Assembly (NCBI GenBank): GCA_002404465.1
Contig: DHJT01000018.1
Coordinates: forward strand, 1-7,224
Source: Sutterella sp. UBA4713
GTDB taxonomy: Bacteria; Pseudomonadota; Gammaproteobacteria; Burkholderiales; Burkholderiaceae_F
DNA length: 7,224 bases
Direction: 5' to 3'
Both the position numbers and the translations under genes were made by a program. The notes beneath the pieces are model-generated. The model was given only the letters and a program-made list of their open reading frames with translations. It was not told where the DNA came from and did not search any database. Below, in pieces: positions 5,196 through 7,224 of the stretch (position 1 is the first letter of the stretch; each line of letters opens with the position of its first letter).

Positions 5196-6112
5196 AACTT
5201 GGCGTAAAGCGCTTTAATCGTCTCAACGGCATCGGCCTCAAGCCAGTAGTCGCACACGTCGATAATCGGCGCTTCCGGATCGGTATTGACGGCCACAATC
5301 ACTTTGGAGTCTTTCATGCCGGCCAAGTGCTGAATCGCCCCGGAAATCCCGAACGCCATATATAGGTCCGGAGCCACGATTTTTCCGGTTTGTCCGACCT
5401 GCGTATCTGCCGGAGCAATAAAAGCATCGACAAGAGCTCGCGTTGACGCTAAGCCTGCGTGAAGTCGATCGGCCAAGTGTTCGGCAGCCTTAAAACCGTC
5501 CTCGTCAATCACACCGCGGCCTGCCGCCACCACAATACGGGCCGATTCCAAATCCACACCTCCGTCGCTTCTTTTTTCGGAGTCGACGACCGTAAAGGCT
5601 CTCGGAGAATCCGCCGGTTCTATTTTTTTCACGCAAGCGGGATCTGCTTTGTCCGAGACAGGGTCAAAGGCTGTTGTCCGCACGGTCGCAAAAACCGGAG
5701 AGACCGTAATTTTGACCGTCGCAAGGAGGCTTCCTGCGTAGATAAAGCGCTTAAAGGTATCGGGGGCGACAACGTCGCAAATTTCCGACAAAGCCGGCAC
5801 CCCTTTGAGGGCAGCAACGCGCGCCATCACGGCTTTACTTCGGGAACCTGCATCAAAAAGAACGTGCGAATAACCGTCGGCAACCTGCGCAACTTGTGCA
5901 GCGGCATTTTCAATACCGACATCGGAGATCGGACATGACAAAACACACCGAACGCCCTCGTACCGCGTCACTTGTTCGAGTTCTTCTCCGGACAGATTGC
6001 CGACAACAAGCACATCGGCCTGCGCGTCGATCTTTAAAGCGCAGGCAATCGTGTGGCGCGCTACGACGATTTCCTTTCCTTCGGTTGCCAAACAGACCGC
6101 CAAAACGCTCAT
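5192..6112 (-). CDS. etfA: Electron transfer flavoprotein, alpha subunit
   Basis: FAD-binding subunit of the soluble ETF dimer, which takes electrons from acyl-CoA and related dehydrogenases and passes them on, usually to ETF:quinone oxidoreductase. Length is 306 residues, normal for the family. The N-terminal half (1–190) is the less conserved ETF fold. The C-terminal FAD domain is clear: AGRGV (197–201), STRALVDA with Arg225, QVGQTGKIVAPDLY (238–251), FGISGAIQHLAGMKDS (254–269) with His262, NTDPEAPI (276–283) with Asn276, and VCDY with Asp288. These correspond to the known FAD contacts. The start overlaps the etfB stop (ATGA), so the two are translationally coupled and made in equal amounts. 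No dehydrogenase partner or quinone oxidoreductase is in the window. Confidence 0.97.
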   Translation of the reverse strand: MSVLAVCLATEGKEIVVARHTIACALKIDAQADVLVVGNLSGEELEQVTRYEGVRCVLSCPISDVGIENAAAQVAQVADGYSHVLFDAGSRSKAVMARVAALKGVPALSEICDVVAPDTFKRFIYAGSLLATVKITVSPVFATVRTTAFDPVSDKADPACVKKIEPADSPRAFTVVDSEKRSDGGVDLESARIVVAAGRGVIDEDGFKAAEHLADRLHAGLASTRALVDAFIAPADTQVGQTGKIVAPDLYMAFGISGAIQHLAGMKDSKVIVAVNTDPEAPIIDVCDYWLEADAVETIKALYAKF

Positions 6113-6873
6113 TTTCCCGGCTCCTTGATAACTTTCTTTTCATGAATCAGTTTAAAGAGCAACTGATCGACCGAATCGAGTTTTTCCGCTGCACGCTCTC
6201 GGCTCGGTTCAACAACACTCACAATCGACGTTTTCCGCGACGTATCGACGTGAAGCATCGCCGTCTCCAAAACATCAATCGGCTTTTTCCGCGCTTTCAT
6301 CATGCTCGGGAGCGTCACATAACGCGGCTGAGCCAAACGCAAATCCGCCGAAACCACGGCAGGAAGCTCCCCGCGCACATGTGTCAGGCCCGCGTCGGTT
6401 TCTTCCCAAACGTCAAGCCCCGCGTCGCTTCGTTCAATCCGAGAAGCACACGTTGCAACGGGCCAATTCAAAAGGGCCGAGAGCATTGCAGGAACCTGAC
6501 CGGCATCGTTATCAATCGCTTGTTTTCCGAGAAGCACTAAGTCGGGCGCTTCCCGGCGCACAACCGCTGCAAGAATCTCGGCTACGGTAAAAGGCTCGAC
6601 CGTCTCGTCGAGCTTGACGTGAACGGCACGATCGGCGCCGATCGCCAAGGCAACGCGTAGCGTATCGGTCGTTTTATCCGGACCGATTCCGACGGCAACG
6701 ACCTCACGAGCCTGCCCGGACTCTTTGAGTTGCACGGCCGCTTCAACCGCAACTTCATCAAACGGATTGATGCTCATCTTCAGTCCGGCAAGCTCGACGT
6801 CTTTACCGTCTTGCCTCGGATGCACTTTCACGTTGTAATCGACAACGCGCTTGACTGCCACAAGTACTTTCAT
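6109..6873 (-). CDS. etfB: Electron transfer flavoprotein, beta subunit
   Basis: AMP-binding subunit of the ETF dimer, 254 residues, the usual length. It begins MKVLVAVKRVVDYNVKV, then NPFDEVAVEAAVQLKE (36–51) and the family signature region LLGKQAIDNDAGQVPAMLSALLNWPVAT (114–141), which includes AMP contacts. PAVVSADLRLAQPRYVTLPSMMKARKKPI (171–199) is the recognition loop that docks on partner dehydrogenases; Leu188 occupies the place of the anchor leucine (Leu195) of human ETF. The sequence style is group I (human-like) rather than the electron-bifurcating type, although this is a judgement by eye. I set the start at 6873, not at the in-frame ATG 6951, because MKVLVAVKR is the family start and GGAGGA lies nine bases upstream. 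It is the first gene of the etfBA operon. Confidence 0.97.
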   Translation of the reverse strand: MKVLVAVKRVVDYNVKVHPRQDGKDVELAGLKMSINPFDEVAVEAAVQLKESGQAREVVAVGIGPDKTTDTLRVALAIGADRAVHVKLDETVEPFTVAEILAAVVRREAPDLVLLGKQAIDNDAGQVPAMLSALLNWPVATCASRIERSDAGLDVWEETDAGLTHVRGELPAVVSADLRLAQPRYVTLPSMMKARKKPIDVLETAMLHVDTSRKTSIVSVVEPSRERAAEKLDSVDQLLFKLIHEKKVIKEPGK

Positions 6874-6888
6874 CGCATGAATTCCTCC
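6870..6888 (-). promoter_or_regulatory. etfB ribosome site with an overlapping two-codon open frame
   Basis: On the - strand GGAGGA (6888–6883) is followed by ATTC, then ATG-CGA-TGA (6878–6870), whose stop overlaps the etfB ATG (6873–6871) as ATGA. The Shine-Dalgarno is nine bases from the etfB ATG, a good distance, and four from the upstream ATG. The site fixes the etfB start. Use of the two-codon frame is possible but unproven. Confidence 0.6.
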
Positions 6889-6930
6889 GACCGCCCTCTT
6901 CCTATGGCAGCCGCAAAAAACTAGTTTGGG

Positions 6931-6958
6931 ATTATACGAAAGAAGACTCAAGAAAAAA
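6931..6958 (-). promoter_or_regulatory. Likely etfBA promoter
   Basis: On the - strand a perfect TATAAT lies at 6936–6931. The matching -35 region, 16 bp upstream, is an all-T TTTTTT (6958–6953), a poor consensus but AT-rich. Transcription would start near 6924, giving a leader of about 51 bases to the etfB ATG. The T-tract is shared with the flank of the hairpin at 6962–7003. Confidence 0.5.
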
Positions 6959-7009
6959 TTTTCCTTATCGGATACGCGTCGCCTTCGGGCGCGTCACCAA
7001 GGATTTTTT
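6953..7009. terminator. Terminator-like hairpin with A6 on one side and T6 on the other
   Basis: TCCTT (6962–6966) pairs with AAGGA (6999–7003). Inside, ACGCG (6974–6978) pairs with CGCGT (6990–6994), and the tip is C-TTCG-G (6983–6988), a very stable tetraloop. An alternative inner stem is CGCC/GGCG (6980–6983/6988–6991). T6 follows at 7004–7009 on the + strand, and the A6 at 6953–6958 is a T6 in - strand RNA. It looks like a two-way intrinsic terminator, but it lies between divergent genes, so it may be an insulator, an attenuator in the fhs leader, or the end of a small RNA. Confidence 0.35.
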
Positions 7010-7018
7010 ATGCATTTC

Positions 7019-7069
7019 GTGGCATAGTGGTGCCGCACAGTCGGGCTCCTGTCCGATTTACGACTTTTT
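7019..7069 (+). promoter_or_regulatory. Structured 5' leader of fhs (two stem-loops, possible attenuator)
   Basis: The first stem is GTGGCA (7019–7024) with TGCCGC (7031–7036), six pairs including one G·T, loop TAGTGG. The second region has two competing folds: AGTCGG (7039–7044) with CCGATT (7053–7058), or AGTCG (7039–7043) with CGACT (7061–7065) followed by T-rich 7065–7069, which is terminator-like. The ribosome site GGAG is at 7084–7087. fhs is a known target of ZTP riboswitches in other bacteria, but I could not find that riboswitch's core here. Confidence 0.35.
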
Positions 7070-7096
7070 CACTTTTATCTTTCGGAGTCAAAACCC

Positions 7097-7224
7097 ATGT
7101 TAAGCGACATTGAAATCGCCCAATCAACCGAACTCAAGCGCATTGATGATTTGGCGCATGAGTGGGGTCTTGCGGACGATGAATTCGAACCGTACGGACG
7201 CGACAAAGCCAAAGTAAGGTTGCA
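7097..7224 (+). CDS. fhs: Formate–tetrahydrofolate ligase, N-terminal part (3' end outside window)
   Basis: ATP-dependent enzyme that joins formate to tetrahydrofolate, making 10-formyl-tetrahydrofolate for purine and formyl-Met-tRNA synthesis. Only 42 codons are visible. They begin MLSDIEIAQSTELKRIDDLA and continue through DDEFEPYGRDKAKV, matching the typical family opening (SDIEIAQ … I.EIA … LG.. .DD.E.YG..KAK). The ATP-binding loop lies beyond the window edge. The ATG at 7097 has GGAG at 7084–7087, nine bases upstream. It is divergent from etfBA, with 223 bp between the start codons. The leader is structured, so control after transcription start is possible. Confidence 0.93.
   Translation, partial: MLSDIEIAQSTELKRIDDLAHEWGLADDEFEPYGRDKAKVRL

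Noticed and set aside
5205..5216. Palindrome TAAAGCGCTTTA near the end of etfA
   Set aside because: A perfect 12-bp palindrome, but it encodes conserved-position C-terminal residues of etfA and lacks a T-run; likely chance.
6781..6792. CAGTCCGGCAAG shared with 1139–1150
   Set aside because: A 12-base identity between an etfB coding stretch and the coaBC leader; flanks differ and the palindrome is not preserved, so it is probably coincidence.
6874..6951. 26-residue N-terminal extension of EtfB from the ATG at 6951
   Set aside because: The family begins at MKVLVAVKR, the Shine-Dalgarno points to 6873, and the extension would run through the TATAAT promoter box.
7020..7033. Sigma54 promoter (TGGCA … TGC) before fhs
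   Set aside because: The GG and GC elements are separated by nine bases rather than ten, and the sequence is better explained as the stem GTGGCA/TGCCGC.
7019..7050. ZTP (pfl) riboswitch before fhs
   Set aside because: GCCGCACAGTCGGGC (7032–7046) is loosely like the conserved 3' part of the motif, but the diagnostic CCGCCUGGGC is not present and no upstream half with the GUGACUGGCG-type sequence is found. A covariance-model search would decide.

Overview
The window reads as a chromosomal housekeeping segment of a Gram-negative proteobacterium. The order ileS–lspA … coaBC … dut, the E. coli-like Dut, the group I ETF pair and the divergent formate–tetrahydrofolate ligase all point to Betaproteobacteria/Burkholderiales. 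A gut Sutterellaceae-type lineage is my best guess, but it is inference from gene order and protein style, not a measured assignment. No mobile element, CRISPR array, tRNA or rRNA was seen.

Left part (1–829). The last 15 codons of ileS run into lspA (prolipoprotein signal peptidase) on the + strand. A dense cluster of the 9-mer GCGCTTTGC, in both orientations, lies over the ileS/lspA junction. Facing lspA on the - strand is a short tautomerase-family gene with an N-terminal catalytic proline.

Middle part (830–4232). A 346-bp non-coding divergent region holds several palindromes, including two near-identical copies of GGCAAGTyGCCG, and a plausible promoter for a tightly packed + strand operon. 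That operon is coaBC (two steps of coenzyme A synthesis), an unrecognised two-helix membrane protein, dut (dUTPase), and two nucleoside-recognition/gate-domain membrane proteins resembling E. coli YjiH and YjiG. Most junctions are 4-bp start/stop overlaps.

Right part (4233–7224). A DUF2156 (LPG_synthase_C/GNAT-like) protein on the + strand converges on the etfBA operon on the - strand, with the two stop codons overlapping by 4 bp. etfB and etfA encode the two subunits of an electron transfer flavoprotein. Divergent from etfB is the start of fhs (formate–tetrahydrofolate ligase), cut by the window edge. The 223-bp region between them has a consensus -10 box for etfBA and an unusually structured leader in front of fhs: a hairpin flanked by A6 and T6, then two further stem-loops, the last followed by T5.

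Nothing here amounts to a clearly new biological system. The items most worth following are the structured fhs leader, the repeat cluster at ileS/lspA, the paired palindromes between the tautomerase gene and coaBC, and the unknown membrane protein inserted between coaBC and dut.
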